Origin: Alloalcanivorax xiamenensis
Lineage (GTDB): Bacteria; Pseudomonadota; Gammaproteobacteria; Pseudomonadales; Alcanivoracaceae
Length of the DNA stretch: 64,000 nt
Assembly: GCF_009846745.1 (NCBI RefSeq)
Contig: NZ_AQPF01000015.1
Location: 1-64,000, forward strand
Direction of reading: 5' to 3'
Positions within the stretch are counted from its first letter, which is position 1; the number at the start of each line of letters is the position of its first letter. Of this stretch, positions 45,578 through 54,472 are shown piece after piece. Below the pieces are notes generated by a model, which saw only the letters and a list, made by a program, of their open reading frames with translations, did no database searches and was not told the origin of the DNA. The position numbers were made by a program, and so were the translations under genes.

Positions 45578-46819
45578 TCAGGGCAGCAGCGTTTCCAGCT
45601 TGAGCTGATCCTCGATGGTTTCCCGCTGACGCACCACGAAGGCCTGATCGCCATCCACCAGAATCTCCGCGGGCCGGCCACGGCTGTTGTAGTTGCTGGC
45701 CATGGCGAAACCGTAGGCGCCGGCGGAGCGCACCGCCAGCAGATCGCCGGCTTCCAGCGCCAGGGCTCGGTCCTTGCCGAGGAAGTCGCCGGTTTCGCAC
45801 ACCGGACCGACGATATCCCAGTCCCTGCAATCCGCCTCGTGCGGCGTCACCGGCACGATGTCCTGCCAGGCGGAGTAGAGACTGGGGCGGATCAGATCGT
45901 TCATGGCGCCGTCGACGATGGCGAAGTTGCGATGCTCGGTGGGCTTCAGGAACAGCACCTGGGTCAGAAACACGCCGGCATTGGCGGCGATGGCGCGGCC
46001 CGGTTCGATGTGCACCGGCAATTCGCCGGGAATATGCCGCAGCAGAGCGGCCACGTAGTCCTCATGGGCCGGTGGCGTCTCATCGTTGTAGGTGACACCG
46101 AGACCGCCGCCCAGATCCAGATGATGGATCTCGATGCCCAGTTCCTGCAGTTCGGTCAGCAATGCCAGCACCCGCTCCAGTGCGTCCTCGAACGGCTCCA
46201 GACGGGTCAACTGGCTGCCGATGTGGCAGTCGATGCCGAGAATCCGGATGTGCGGCAGTTCCGCCGCCCGCTGATACAGCGCCGGCGCCTTGCGGATATC
46301 GACGCCGAATTTGTTTTCCTTGAGGCCGGTCGAGATATACGGATGGGTCTGGGCGTCGACGTCCGGATTGACACGGATGGCGATGGGCGCTTGCTGGCCC
46401 AGTTCGCCGGCCACCAGGTTGAGCAGTTCCAGTTCCGCCGCCGATTCCACGTTGAAACAGTGAATGCCGACCTGCAGGGCCCGGGCCATCTCGTCGGCGG
46501 TCTTGCCGACGCCGGAGAAAACGATCTTGTCCGGATCACCGCCAGCGCGCAGCACCCGCTCCAACTCGCCGCCGGAAACGATGTCGAACCCGGCGCCGCA
46601 GCGGGCCAGTACATTGAGCACCGCCACGTTGCTGTTGGCCTTCACCGCGTAGCAAACCTGATGGGGGTGATCGCCAAAGGCGTCATCGAAGGCGCGGTAG
46701 TGTGTTTCCAGGGCCGCCCGGGAATACACATACAGCGGGGTGCCAAAGCGTTCGGCCAGCAATGCCAGAGGCAGTTCCTCGACGTACAGGGTGCCGTCGC
46801 GGTAGGGAAAGTGATCCAT
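45578..46819 (-). CDS. lysA: Diaminopimelate decarboxylase
   Basis: A 413-residue PLP enzyme making lysine from meso-diaminopimelate. The PLP Lys is in CYAVKANSN. IDCHIGSQLT, LDLGGGLGV, the phosphate-binding EPGRAI and the catalytic Cys motif VCETGD are present. ATG 46819 was preferred because AGGA sits nine bases before it; an ATG three codons earlier has no room for a ribosome site. lptM ends just upstream, so both are on one transcript. Confidence 0.96.
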   Translation of the reverse strand: MDHFPYRDGTLYVEELPLALLAERFGTPLYVYSRAALETHYRAFDDAFGDHPHQVCYAVKANSNVAVLNVLARCGAGFDIVSGGELERVLRAGGDPDKIVFSGVGKTADEMARALQVGIHCFNVESAAELELLNLVAGELGQQAPIAIRVNPDVDAQTHPYISTGLKENKFGVDIRKAPALYQRAAELPHIRILGIDCHIGSQLTRLEPFEDALERVLALLTELQELGIEIHHLDLGGGLGVTYNDETPPAHEDYVAALLRHIPGELPVHIEPGRAIAANAGVFLTQVLFLKPTEHRNFAIVDGAMNDLIRPSLYSAWQDIVPVTPHEADCRDWDIVGPVCETGDFLGKDRALALEAGDLLAVRSAGAYGFAMASNYNSRGRPAEILVDGDQAFVVRQRETIEDQLKLETLLP

Positions 46820-46832
46820 GGGGCTCATCCTG

Positions 46833-47003
46833 TTAATGCGGGTCCTGGTCCGAATCGTCGTCTTGGTCCTCGGCCGGCGCCTGTTCCGGCGTCGACGGTT
46901 GATCCTGGGGTTGGGGCGGCGGGGCCGGCTCGGCGAAGTAGAGCGGGCCTTTCTGGCCGCAACCGCTCAACAGCACCAGCACCAACAGGCTCAATGCACG
47001 CAT
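46833..47003 (-). CDS. lptM: Small lipoprotein LptM (LppL)
   Basis: A 56-residue lipoprotein too short for usual gene cut-offs. The signal peptide MRALSLLVLVLLSGC has the lipobox LSGC, and the mature part begins with the family tag CGQKGPLYF. A Pro- and Asp-rich tail follows. LptM helps the LptD/LptE LPS translocon fold and mature. It lies directly upstream of lysA, as in Pseudomonas and E. coli relatives. Confidence 0.9.
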   Translation of the reverse strand: MRALSLLVLVLLSGCGQKGPLYFAEPAPPPQPQDQPSTPEQAPAEDQDDDSDQDPH

Positions 47004-47129
47004 GAAAGGCTCCGGGATACAGCGTTGAATGCGGCGAGTATAGCGGTTTCCAGGGGGCGGTTAATACCGTGGCGGCCGGGTTTCTGGTGATTGGCTGCGC
47101 GCGGCGGGCGACGAAGGGCATCGATGGAC

Positions 47130-47157
47130 TTGCCAAAAAACACCACTGGCCTAATAT
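47130..47157 (+). promoter_or_regulatory. Sigma-70-like promoter upstream of rnk
   Basis: A -35-like TTGCCA and a -10-like TAATAT are separated by 16 bases. Initiation would be near 47163-47165, only about a dozen bases before a terminator-like hairpin. It lies in the 318-base gap between lptM and rnk. Confidence 0.5.
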
Positions 47158-47175
47158 CAGAGAACAACAACCCTG

Positions 47176-47202
47176 CGGCGTTCCCATCGGAACGCCGTTT
47201 TT
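47176..47202 (+). terminator. Terminator-like hairpin in the rnk leader
   Basis: CGGCGTTCC and GGAACGCCG form perfect 9-bp arms around CATC, followed by a five-base T run. It points toward rnk, so it would attenuate transcripts entering rnk or define a very short RNA from the promoter just upstream. The rest of the 318-base gap shows nothing further. Confidence 0.7.
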
Positions 47203-47321
47203 ATAGTGGCCGCTGTCCATGGCGGTCATTTCCGGACGGTCACCGGGGTGATGTGAAAAGTCGTTGCCGGTGATGTTTTGCCCGCGCTCCGCGAGAGGGG
47301 CGCTTCCACAGGAGTATGAAC

Positions 47322-47720
47322 ATGTTGCCGCCACCCATTACGGTGTCGCGATTGGATGTCAGCCGTATCGAACCGCTGCTGGACGACCTGGATGATGACC
47401 AGGTACTGGGATTGGAAGACGAACTGCTACGGGCCACGGTGGTGGACCCTCGCAGCATGCCGGCGGATGTGGTGACGATGAACTCCCGGGTCCGCTGCCG
47501 CGAGGAAAACAGCGGCCGGGAGTGGTCGGTGACACTGGTGTACCCGCAAGACGCGGGTAAGCCAGACACGGTGTCGGTATTGGCGCCGGTGGGCGCGGCC
47601 TTGCTGGGATTGTCCAAGGGGCAGAGCATCGACTGGCCGGGCCGTAACGGCCGCACCCTGCGTATCGTCATCCTTGAAGTGGAGTACCAGCCGGAAGCCG
47701 CCGGCGACTACGATCTGTGA
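47322..47720 (+). CDS. rnk: Nucleoside diphosphate kinase regulator Rnk (GreA/GreB family)
   Basis: A 132-residue protein of the Rnk family: a short N-terminal helical region and a C-terminal GreA-like domain, with VTLVYPQDAGKPDTVSVLAPVGAALLGL. Rnk binds RNA polymerase but cannot cleave transcripts like GreA. The ATG at 47322 follows AGGAG by eight bases; an ATG two codons earlier is too close. It is the homologue of the rnk next to lppL/lysA in Pseudomonas. Confidence 0.9.
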   Translation: MLPPPITVSRLDVSRIEPLLDDLDDDQVLGLEDELLRATVVDPRSMPADVVTMNSRVRCREENSGREWSVTLVYPQDAGKPDTVSVLAPVGAALLGLSKGQSIDWPGRNGRTLRIVILEVEYQPEAAGDYDL

Positions 47721-47785
47721 TCGCGCCGGGCCTGCGCCCGGCGTTGCCGACCCTGCCGTTTTCATTACCTGGAGAGATAGCCGCC

Positions 47786-48268
47786 ATGAGCCTGGATAGC
47801 GTGCGCGCGTTTTTCACCGAAAAAGCACCGGAGATTCGCATCATCGAGCTGGACACCAGCACCGCCACGGTGGCGCTGGCCGCCCGGGCACACGGTGTCG
47901 AGCCCGGACAGATCGCCAAAACGCTGGCGTTCCGGGTCGGTGAGCGGGAAGTCCTGGTGGTGGCCCGCGGCGACGCCCGTATCGATAACCGCAAAATGCG
48001 CGCGGTATTCGAGGGCAAAGCGAAAATGCTCGACGCGGAGACCGTCTTGGCGCTCACCGGCCACCCGGTGGGCGGCGTCTGTCCTTTCGGGCTGGCCACG
48101 CCGCTGCCGGTGTATTGTGACCAATCCCTGCGCGTCTACGACGAAGTGATTCCCGCCGCTGGTGCCACCCACAGCGCGGTGCGCATCGCGCCGCGGCGGC
48201 TGGTGGAACTGGTGGAAGGCGAGTGGGTGGACGTCTGTCAATTGCCGGAACCCGCCAACGGGGAGTGA
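47786..48268 (+). CDS. YbaK/prolyl-tRNA deacylase-domain protein
   Basis: This 160-residue protein is a YbaK/EbsC-type deacylase domain protein that clears mischarged tRNAs. The conserved Lys is in IAKTLAFRV. VARGDARIDNRKMR and GHPVGGVCPFGL are typical of the family. It has a good GGAGAG site. Cys-tRNA-Pro or Ala-tRNA-Pro are the known substrates; which applies is not visible. Confidence 0.87.
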   Translation: MSLDSVRAFFTEKAPEIRIIELDTSTATVALAARAHGVEPGQIAKTLAFRVGEREVLVVARGDARIDNRKMRAVFEGKAKMLDAETVLALTGHPVGGVCPFGLATPLPVYCDQSLRVYDEVIPAAGATHSAVRIAPRRLVELVEGEWVDVCQLPEPANGE

Positions 48269-48299
48269 TTGCGCCATCGGTCCTGGGGGAGATTTGCGA

Positions 48300-48314
48300 T
48301 GAGAATGCTTATTA
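48300..48314. promoter_or_regulatory. Fur-box-like site before the first ECF sigma gene
   Basis: TGAGAATGCTTATTA matches the 7-1-7 Fur consensus TGATAATNATTATCA at 12 of 15 positions. It lies 40 bases upstream of the sigma factor gene, in an AT-rich stretch. Confidence 0.6.
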
Positions 48315-48353
48315 TTTATTCTCTGCGCTTCACCTCTTCCTTCGGACACCGGC

Positions 48354-48881
48354 ATGGCACAGGGCAAAGTGGCCGGCACTCGGCTGCGTAAACAGCTGGG
48401 CACCCTCTATGTGGACCATCACGGCTGGCTGTCGTCCTGGTTACAGGCCCGCCTGGGTTGCTCCCATACCGCCGCGGACCTGGCTCAGGATACCTATGTG
48501 CGTTTGCTGGTGCGGGGCTATCTGCCCGAGCCGGAGCAATCCCGCCGTCACCTGAGGCGGATCGCCAGTGGCTTGATGGTCGATCTCCATCGCCGCCGTC
48601 GTATCGAAGCCGCCTACCGGGACGCGCTGCACGCCCTGCCTGAGCCGGAAGTGCCGTCGGAGGAAACCCGGGCCGAGGTGATCGATACTCTCGTGCGCAT
48701 TGATGCTCTGCTGCATAAGTTGCCGGCCAAGCCCCGGCGAGCCTTTCTCCTGTCTCGCCTGGATGGCCTGTCCTATCCGCAAATCGCGCAACGGCTCGAG
48801 GTTTCCGTGTCCTCGGTGGAGAAATACATTGCCCGGGCGCTGGAGGTCTGTTTCATCGCCGCGTTGGAGTCGCGGCCGTGA
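48354..48881 (+). CDS. ECF sigma factor, FecI-like
   Basis: A 175-residue extracytoplasmic-function sigma factor. Region 2 (residues about 15-80) contains DLAQDTYVRLL and region 4 (residues 115-165) contains the helix-turn-helix LDGLSYPQIAQRLEVSVSSV. It is followed by an overlapping FecR-like gene and a TonB-dependent receptor, the standard iron-siderophore surface-signalling set. A Fur box is upstream. Confidence 0.92.
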   Translation: MAQGKVAGTRLRKQLGTLYVDHHGWLSSWLQARLGCSHTAADLAQDTYVRLLVRGYLPEPEQSRRHLRRIASGLMVDLHRRRRIEAAYRDALHALPEPEVPSEETRAEVIDTLVRIDALLHKLPAKPRRAFLLSRLDGLSYPQIAQRLEVSVSSVEKYIARALEVCFIAALESRP

Positions 48882-49825
48882 CCGCCCGAGTGGATCCGCT
48901 GGTGGTGCGGGAGGCTGGCCGTTGGCTGGCCCGTTTGGGCAGCGAGGATGTCACCGAGGCGGATCATCAGGCCTGTGACCGCTGGCGGCGGGCGGACCCT
49001 CATCATGAATGGGTCTGGCAGCAGATGACCGCTTTGCAGAACGCCTTCCTGTCCCTGCCGTCCCATGCCTCCCGCAGTGATTTGCTGGAGCGGCGGGGGA
49101 CGCTGTCCCGGCGCCAACTGCTCGGCTGGGGCGCGGTGACGCTGTTGTCCGGGGCGCTGGGCTACGGTGGCGTGCGCTCGGGACTGTGGCAGCGGCAATG
49201 GGCCGATTACGCTTCGGGGGTGGGGGAGACCCGGGTCGTGGTGCTGGCCGACGGTACCCGCCTGGTGCTGAACACCGATAGCGCCGTTGACGTGCGCTTC
49301 AATGAAACCACGCGGGATCTTCTGCTGCGCCGTGGAGAAGTCCTGATAACCACCGGCGCCAGCGAAGCTCGCCCGTTTCGCGTGCACGCCGGCAGCGGTG
49401 TCATCCGCCCTCTGGGTACCCGCTTTTCCGTGCGCCTTATGGGGAGAGCGACGCACGTGGGCGTGTTCGAAGGTTTGGTGGAATGGCGGCAAAGCGGTGC
49501 TGATCCGGTGGTTCTGCCCGCGGGGCGGCAAGCGACCTTTGCAGCGGACGGTATTGCCCCGGTGTCCACGCTGCCGGCGGGCGCGGCGGAATGGGAGCAC
49601 GGCCGGCTGATTGCCGAGCGCATGACGGTGGCCGGGTTTTCGGCGGAACTGGCCCGTTATCGCCATGGGCTGGTGGACTGTGAACCCGAGGTGGCGGCGC
49701 TGCGGGTTACCGGTGTCTTTCCGCTCACTGACACGGATCAGGCATTGGCGGCACTGGCCCGGGCGCTGCCGGTGAAGGTGACGTACTACACCCCATTCTG
49801 GGTGCGCATCGAAAAAAAACATTGA
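48878..49825 (+). CDS. FecR-family anti-sigma factor
   Basis: This 315-residue single-pass membrane protein regulates the sigma factor. The cytoplasmic N-terminal domain is about residues 1-80, with DRWRRADPHHEWVWQQM. A transmembrane helix follows (LLGWGAVTLLSGALGYGG). The periplasmic FecR domain has LADGTRLVLNTDSAV and VFEGLVEW. It starts with GTG overlapping the sigma stop. The C-terminal STN-like end is typical. Confidence 0.9.
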   Translation: MTARVDPLVVREAGRWLARLGSEDVTEADHQACDRWRRADPHHEWVWQQMTALQNAFLSLPSHASRSDLLERRGTLSRRQLLGWGAVTLLSGALGYGGVRSGLWQRQWADYASGVGETRVVVLADGTRLVLNTDSAVDVRFNETTRDLLLRRGEVLITTGASEARPFRVHAGSGVIRPLGTRFSVRLMGRATHVGVFEGLVEWRQSGADPVVLPAGRQATFAADGIAPVSTLPAGAAEWEHGRLIAERMTVAGFSAELARYRHGLVDCEPEVAALRVTGVFPLTDTDQALAALARALPVKVTYYTPFWVRIEKKH

Positions 49826-49896
49826 GGGGGTGGCGAGGCTCGTTCGGAAAACAGGTAGAAGACACTGAATTTCGACGACACCAATAAGGGGACACC

Positions 49897-52311
49897 ATGT
49901 TGGTAACCTGTTGCCGCGCCCCGCGACGCTCATTACTGAGAGTGTTGCGGACTTGCGCCTTTGCCGCCTTGTCCATCGCGCCCTTGCTATCCGTTCCCGC
50001 CCAGGCCCAAAACGGGCCCGCGCAGGAAAGCTCCGCTCTGCGTTTCGATATCGCAGGCGGTGCCCTCGATGGTGTGCTTAACCGCTTCGCCATTGCCGCC
50101 GGCCTGGTGCTTTCCGCCGACGCCGGGCTCACCGCCGGCAAGACCAGTGCTGGTTTGCGGGGCGTCTATACCCCGAGGGAAGGGCTGAGGCGGTTGTTGT
50201 CCGGAACCGGTTTGAGCGCGGATTTCGATGGTGAGAGGAACGTTACTATCGTGACCGAGCCGCAAGCACGCCGGCTGGCGCCGGTTTCGGTGCGCGGCGG
50301 CGTCGCGGCGGTGGACGCCGGCCGTAGCGAAGGGACCGGCGCCTATACCACGGAAGCCATCACCATCGGCAGGACCGCCCAATCCCTGCGTGAGACACCG
50401 CAGTCCGTGTCGGTGGTAACCCGCCAGCAACTGGACGAGCAAAACGCCCACACCGTCAGCGAAGCCATGCGCTACGCCACCGGGGTCACCGTCAGACACT
50501 ACGGTACCGGCACTGACAATATTTCGGCGCGGGGCTATGACTTCAGTAACTATCAGGTCGACGGCATGCCGGTTAGCGCTGGCAAGGGCAGTTGGAGCAG
50601 CAGCTTTTTCGACCTGGCGCTCTATGACCGGGTGGAGATCTGGCGCGGCCCGTCGGGGCTGCTTGACGGTGCCGGTGACCCTGGTGGCACGGTGAATTTC
50701 GTGCGCAAACGGGCTCAGCGTCAGTTCCAGGCCAAAGGCAGCCTGTCGGCGGGTTCCTGGGATGCCTACCGGGGAGAGCTGGATGTTACCGGTCCGCTCA
50801 ATGCGGACGGTTCCCTGCGTGGCCGGGCGGTGGCGGTCCATGACGACCGCCAGTCCTTCACCGATTATGTGTCTTCGAGGAAAAAAGTGGTGTTCGGCAC
50901 CGTCTCCCAGGACCTTGGGGACGCCACCACCCTGACCCTGGGAGGGGCTCACCAGAGCGGGGATCACCGGCCTTTTTATGGTGTTTCGGTCTACCCCGAT
51001 GGAACGCTGGCCCATCTGCCCCGGTCCACCTTTGTTGGCGCCGACTGGAACCAGAAGGATGAAGGCATGACCAGCTACTTCGCCGAACTGGCGCATACAC
51101 TGAAGGGGGGCGGGCAGGCCACGGTGAGCGCGCGCCGCTCACACCGCCGCTCCGACAGCAAGCATCTGGGCTGGGGAGCGACGCCGATCGACCCGGATAC
51201 TGGCGAAGTGCTGATGTTACCCATCGCCATTGAAACCGAGGAGGTGGATACCGGACTGGATGCGCGCCTGAACCTGCCGTTCAGTGCCTTCGGCGGCCAG
51301 CACGAGGCGCTGCTGGGAGTGTCCTGGCAACGTAACCGCACCGACAACGGCTACAGCAGCGACTCCTACGGGCAGGGTGGGGTCAATCAGGACATCTTCG
51401 ATCCCGATGTCCACGTGCCCGAGCCGGACCTGGTGGTGCGCAACAACCGGGAGACCAAGACCGATCAATCCGCCTTCTACGGTCAGGTCCGCCTGCGGCC
51501 CTGGCAACGCACCACGGTGTTACTGGGCGGGCGCCTGGCCTGGTGGAAGACCAGTGACCGGGTGAGACCGGGGGCGGCGCAAAGTCTGCCCAGGGAATTC
51601 GTGCCCTACGCCGGCGTGCTCTACGACCTGATCCCCAGAGTGTCGGTATACGGCAGCTACAGCACGATTTTCGCGCCGCAGACCTCGCAGGGGCGCGACG
51701 GCGATCTTCTCGAGCCGAGAGAGGGCCGGCAATACGAGATCGGCCTCAAGGGCGAATCGTTCGAGCGTCGTCTGAACGCCCATGTCGCCCTGTTCCGTAT
51801 CGAGGACCGCAATCGCTCGATGACCGATCCCGCCGCGCCCCCCGGTGCCGGGTTCGCCATCGCCTCCGGGGAAGTGGTCAGCCAGGGGGGCGAGATTGAG
51901 ATCAGCGGCGAGATTCTGCCGCGCTGGAACCTCAAGGCCGGTTACACCTACACAGAGACCGAATTCAAGGAAGGTGGGGAAGGGGTGTTCAGCAGCCAGA
52001 CCCCGCGGCACGCCTTCACCCTCTGGACCCGTTACCGGTTCGCGCCGGGGGCCCTGAATAGCTTGTCCGTTGGTGGCGGCGTGCGGGCGCAGAGCAAGAT
52101 CTGGTATGAGACTTCGGGGATTCGGTCGACCCAGGAGCACTACACTGTGGCGACCCTGCAGGCGGGCTATGAATACGCCCCCGGGTCGGAGGTCACGCTC
52201 ACCATCGATAACCTTTTCGACGAGTACTATTACGCCAGCCTGGGTGGAACCCGGCAGACCTATTTCGGCGAGCCGCGCAGCGTCACGCTTACCGTGCGCC
52301 ACGCCTTCTAA
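49897..52311 (+). CDS. TonB-dependent siderophore receptor with signalling domain
   Basis: An 804-residue outer-membrane receptor. A signal peptide (about 1-37) is followed by an STN signalling domain (residues about 45-120) that talks to FecR. A plug domain (from about 155, with RETPQSVSVVTRQQL) and the beta barrel follow, ending LTVRHAF. Family resemblance is to FpvA/FoxA-like ferric-siderophore receptors. It starts with ATG after AAGGGG. A strong terminator follows. Confidence 0.93.
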   Translation: MLVTCCRAPRRSLLRVLRTCAFAALSIAPLLSVPAQAQNGPAQESSALRFDIAGGALDGVLNRFAIAAGLVLSADAGLTAGKTSAGLRGVYTPREGLRRLLSGTGLSADFDGERNVTIVTEPQARRLAPVSVRGGVAAVDAGRSEGTGAYTTEAITIGRTAQSLRETPQSVSVVTRQQLDEQNAHTVSEAMRYATGVTVRHYGTGTDNISARGYDFSNYQVDGMPVSAGKGSWSSSFFDLALYDRVEIWRGPSGLLDGAGDPGGTVNFVRKRAQRQFQAKGSLSAGSWDAYRGELDVTGPLNADGSLRGRAVAVHDDRQSFTDYVSSRKKVVFGTVSQDLGDATTLTLGGAHQSGDHRPFYGVSVYPDGTLAHLPRSTFVGADWNQKDEGMTSYFAELAHTLKGGGQATVSARRSHRRSDSKHLGWGATPIDPDTGEVLMLPIAIETEEVDTGLDARLNLPFSAFGGQHEALLGVSWQRNRTDNGYSSDSYGQGGVNQDIFDPDVHVPEPDLVVRNNRETKTDQSAFYGQVRLRPWQRTTVLLGGRLAWWKTSDRVRPGAAQSLPREFVPYAGVLYDLIPRVSVYGSYSTIFAPQTSQGRDGDLLEPREGRQYEIGLKGESFERRLNAHVALFRIEDRNRSMTDPAAPPGAGFAIASGEVVSQGGEIEISGEILPRWNLKAGYTYTETEFKEGGEGVFSSQTPRHAFTLWTRYRFAPGALNSLSVGGGVRAQSKIWYETSGIRSTQEHYTVATLQAGYEYAPGSEVTLTIDNLFDEYYYASLGGTRQTYFGEPRSVTLTVRHAF

Positions 52312-52362
52312 CGGGCTGCGGGTTAGTCGGACATCGATTCTTTGTGATGGGATACCGCAAGG

Positions 52363-52400
52363 CCCTCGGTCACAGCCAACCGAGGGTTCTTTTTTCTTTT
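52363..52400 (+). terminator. Intrinsic terminator after the first receptor gene
   Basis: CCCTCGGT and ACCGAGGG form perfect 8-bp arms around an 8-base loop, followed by TTCTTTTTTCTTTT. The rest of the 244-base gap holds nothing obvious. Confidence 0.93.
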
Positions 52401-52555
52401 CACCGTCGTCAATTCGAAGCTGGGCGTTTCGGATCTCGCGGAGTGTCGCCGGTCAGGGCATTCCAGGACCGGCAACGCTCCCCCGCTAGAAAGAAATATC
52501 CAGGATTGAAGAGAAACCCTTCCCGCTAATCTGCGATGAATCTTTTAATGGGGAA

Positions 52556-53122
52556 TCACATCACCGGCACGCCGATCAACCAGGGATGCAGGAAAGCGGC
52601 GAACAGACCATAGGCCACCAGCCCCACTACCACGGTGGTAATGGTGGCGCTGGACCGGCCGCCGGCACCGCTGGCCGGCTCCCGCCGGCGGGCGGCGCGG
52701 AATGCCATAATCGCCCAGACCAGGAAGGCCGCGAACAGAACAATATCGCCGAGCCGGCCGTTGGACAGCAGGTGAGCCAGGGCCCAGACCTTCACTGACA
52801 GCATCATCGGGTGGCCCAGGCGGGCCTTGATGGCGTTGCCGGGGACATAGGCCGCCACCAGCAGAATCAGCGCCGGAATCATCAGCAGCACGGTGAGATG
52901 GCGCAGCGCCATCGGCGGATTCCAGACAAACACAGGATCAAGCCGGGTCTGACCGTACCCCCAGATCGTCAATACCAGCCCGGCCAGGGCCACCAGTGAA
53001 TAGATCCCCTTCCAGGCGGGTTCGCCCAGCCGTTGAATCCGTACCTGACGCCAGGGCTCGGCGAAGATACGTACGGAATGAACGCCAAGAAACAGCACGA
53101 GGCCGATAATCATTATTGTCAT
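52556..53122 (-). CDS. NnrU family membrane protein
   Basis: A 188-residue protein with about five transmembrane helices. Motifs FLGVHSVRIFAEPWRQ and GHPMMLSVKVWALAHLLSNG match the NnrU family, first named from a nitric-oxide reductase region. No denitrification genes are near, so the role is unclear. It lies alone between the two iron-uptake systems. Confidence 0.85.
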   Translation of the reverse strand: MTIMIIGLVLFLGVHSVRIFAEPWRQVRIQRLGEPAWKGIYSLVALAGLVLTIWGYGQTRLDPVFVWNPPMALRHLTVLLMIPALILLVAAYVPGNAIKARLGHPMMLSVKVWALAHLLSNGRLGDIVLFAAFLVWAIMAFRAARRREPASGAGGRSSATITTVVVGLVAYGLFAAFLHPWLIGVPVM

Positions 53123-53195
53123 GACTGGCTTCCCTTATTGTGATGGGTGGCGATGTCAGCCTGGAGCATAGCGGGTTTGGCGGCGCGGGGGCAGG

Positions 53196-53801
53196 TCAGG
53201 ACGCCAGCGACGCCACGCACAGCGCTTTGATTTCCGTCACCAGCGTATCCGTGTCGGCGCCGTCAGGGGGAGAGAGAACCGCGCCATGAATTTGCGCTTC
53301 CAATGACTGCACCAGCAGCAACGCCCGTGCCTCGGGGCGTGGCCCGGCGACGCCGAGGCGCCGCAGTTGCGCCCCCACCGCCGCCGCCATCAGGCTTTCC
53401 AGCCGCTGGAAACGCGCCATCAACGTTGGGGAGCGCGGTGTTTGTTCGAACAACAGACGGTGCATGTTCGGATTGTGCCGGTGCAGTTCGACGGCGGCGT
53501 CCACCAATCGCGATACGGTTTCCTCCAGGCCGGGGTGTTCGCGTTCGAGGTGCTCGAACACGGTGTGCAACACGGTGCCGCTGTGTTCCATGTGTTGCTC
53601 GCTGAGCGCCAGCAGCAGCGCTTCCTTGTTGGGAAAATACTGGTACAGCGAACCGATCGAGACACCGGCCCGCTCGGCCACCTTGTTGGTGGTGGTGCCG
53701 GTATAGCCCTGTTCCCCGAAAAGCTGAGCCGCTGCTTCCAGAATCGCGTCCCAGGTGGCGCGGGAGCGCTGCTGGCGGGGCTTTTTGCGGATGCCGGTCA
53801 T
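53196..53801 (-). CDS. TetR-family regulator
   Basis: A 201-residue TetR-type repressor with the helix-turn-helix GYTGTTTNKVAERAGVSIGSLYQYF around residues 30-55. ATG 53801 (MTGIRKKP) was chosen as the family start. It is divergent from the SRPBCC-type gene at 53905, and a perfect palindrome lies between them. Confidence 0.87.
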   Translation of the reverse strand: MTGIRKKPRQQRSRATWDAILEAAAQLFGEQGYTGTTTNKVAERAGVSIGSLYQYFPNKEALLLALSEQHMEHSGTVLHTVFEHLEREHPGLEETVSRLVDAAVELHRHNPNMHRLLFEQTPRSPTLMARFQRLESLMAAAVGAQLRRLGVAGPRPEARALLLVQSLEAQIHGAVLSPPDGADTDTLVTEIKALCVASLAS

Positions 53802-53860
53802 GGCGGTGAATGCGAGTAGCGGCGGATAGCCGGAAATGTGAGATTTACTCGTGTTTGTGT

Positions 53861-53877
53861 CGACGTGCAACACGTCG
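53861..53877. promoter_or_regulatory. TetR operator candidate
   Basis: CGACGTG and CACGTCG form perfect 7-bp arms around CAA between the divergent TetR and SRPBCC genes. This fits an operator shared by both. Confidence 0.6.
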
Positions 53878-53904
53878 GCCACCGATAGCCGGCAAGGAGC
53901 AACC

Positions 53905-54378
53905 ATGAGCGACCCGATCACACTGCGATTTGAATCCCGCTTATCCGTACCGGAATCCCGAATCTGGCAATGGATTACTTCGGTGGATGGCATCGCCGAG
54001 GAGTTGCGTCCGTGGCTGCGCATGACGGCGCCGAAGGGGGTCCGTTCTCTGGAGGACGTGGATGTGCGTCCCGGAATACGGCTGTTTCGCAGCTATATTT
54101 TCCTGTTCGGCGTTGTGCCCATCGATTATTCGGATATGACGCTGCTGGCGTTGGACACGGGCAAGGGCTTCCTGGAACAGTCGCCGATGGGGTCCATGGC
54201 CCTGTGGCGTCATGAGCGGCGCATCCTGCCCTGCGATGATGATCCAGACAGCCATCTGCTGGTGGACCATCTGGCGTTCAAGCCCCGCCTGGCGGCGCCC
54301 CTGACGCGATGGTTCATCCGCCAGGTCTTTGCTCACCGGCACCGCGTATTGCGGCGGCGACTGGCAGGGGACGCCTGA
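53905..54378 (+). CDS. SRPBCC/START-like domain protein, function unknown
   Basis: A 157-residue protein with the pattern of the SRPBCC (START-like) fold: an opening strand ITLRFESRLSVPESRIW, an amphipathic helix region and a C-terminal helix. It binds or modifies hydrophobic ligands in other families; its ligand is unknown. An AAGGAG site precedes the ATG. It is probably controlled by the divergent TetR protein. Confidence 0.6.
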   Translation: MSDPITLRFESRLSVPESRIWQWITSVDGIAEELRPWLRMTAPKGVRSLEDVDVRPGIRLFRSYIFLFGVVPIDYSDMTLLALDTGKGFLEQSPMGSMALWRHERRILPCDDDPDSHLLVDHLAFKPRLAAPLTRWFIRQVFAHRHRVLRRRLAGDA

Positions 54379-54433
54379 TCCGCGGCGACCGATATAGGGA
54401 ATGTTGGAGGAGGTTTCCACCAAGGTGATATAA

Positions 54434-54448
54434 TGATAACAATTCGCA
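54434..54448. promoter_or_regulatory. Fur-box-like site before the second ECF sigma gene
   Basis: TGATAACAATTCGCA matches the 7-1-7 Fur consensus at 12 of 15 positions and continues into CATTATT. It lies 25 bases before the sigma gene. Confidence 0.65.
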
Positions 54449-54472
54449 TTATTGACTGGGGTGGGGACTGCT

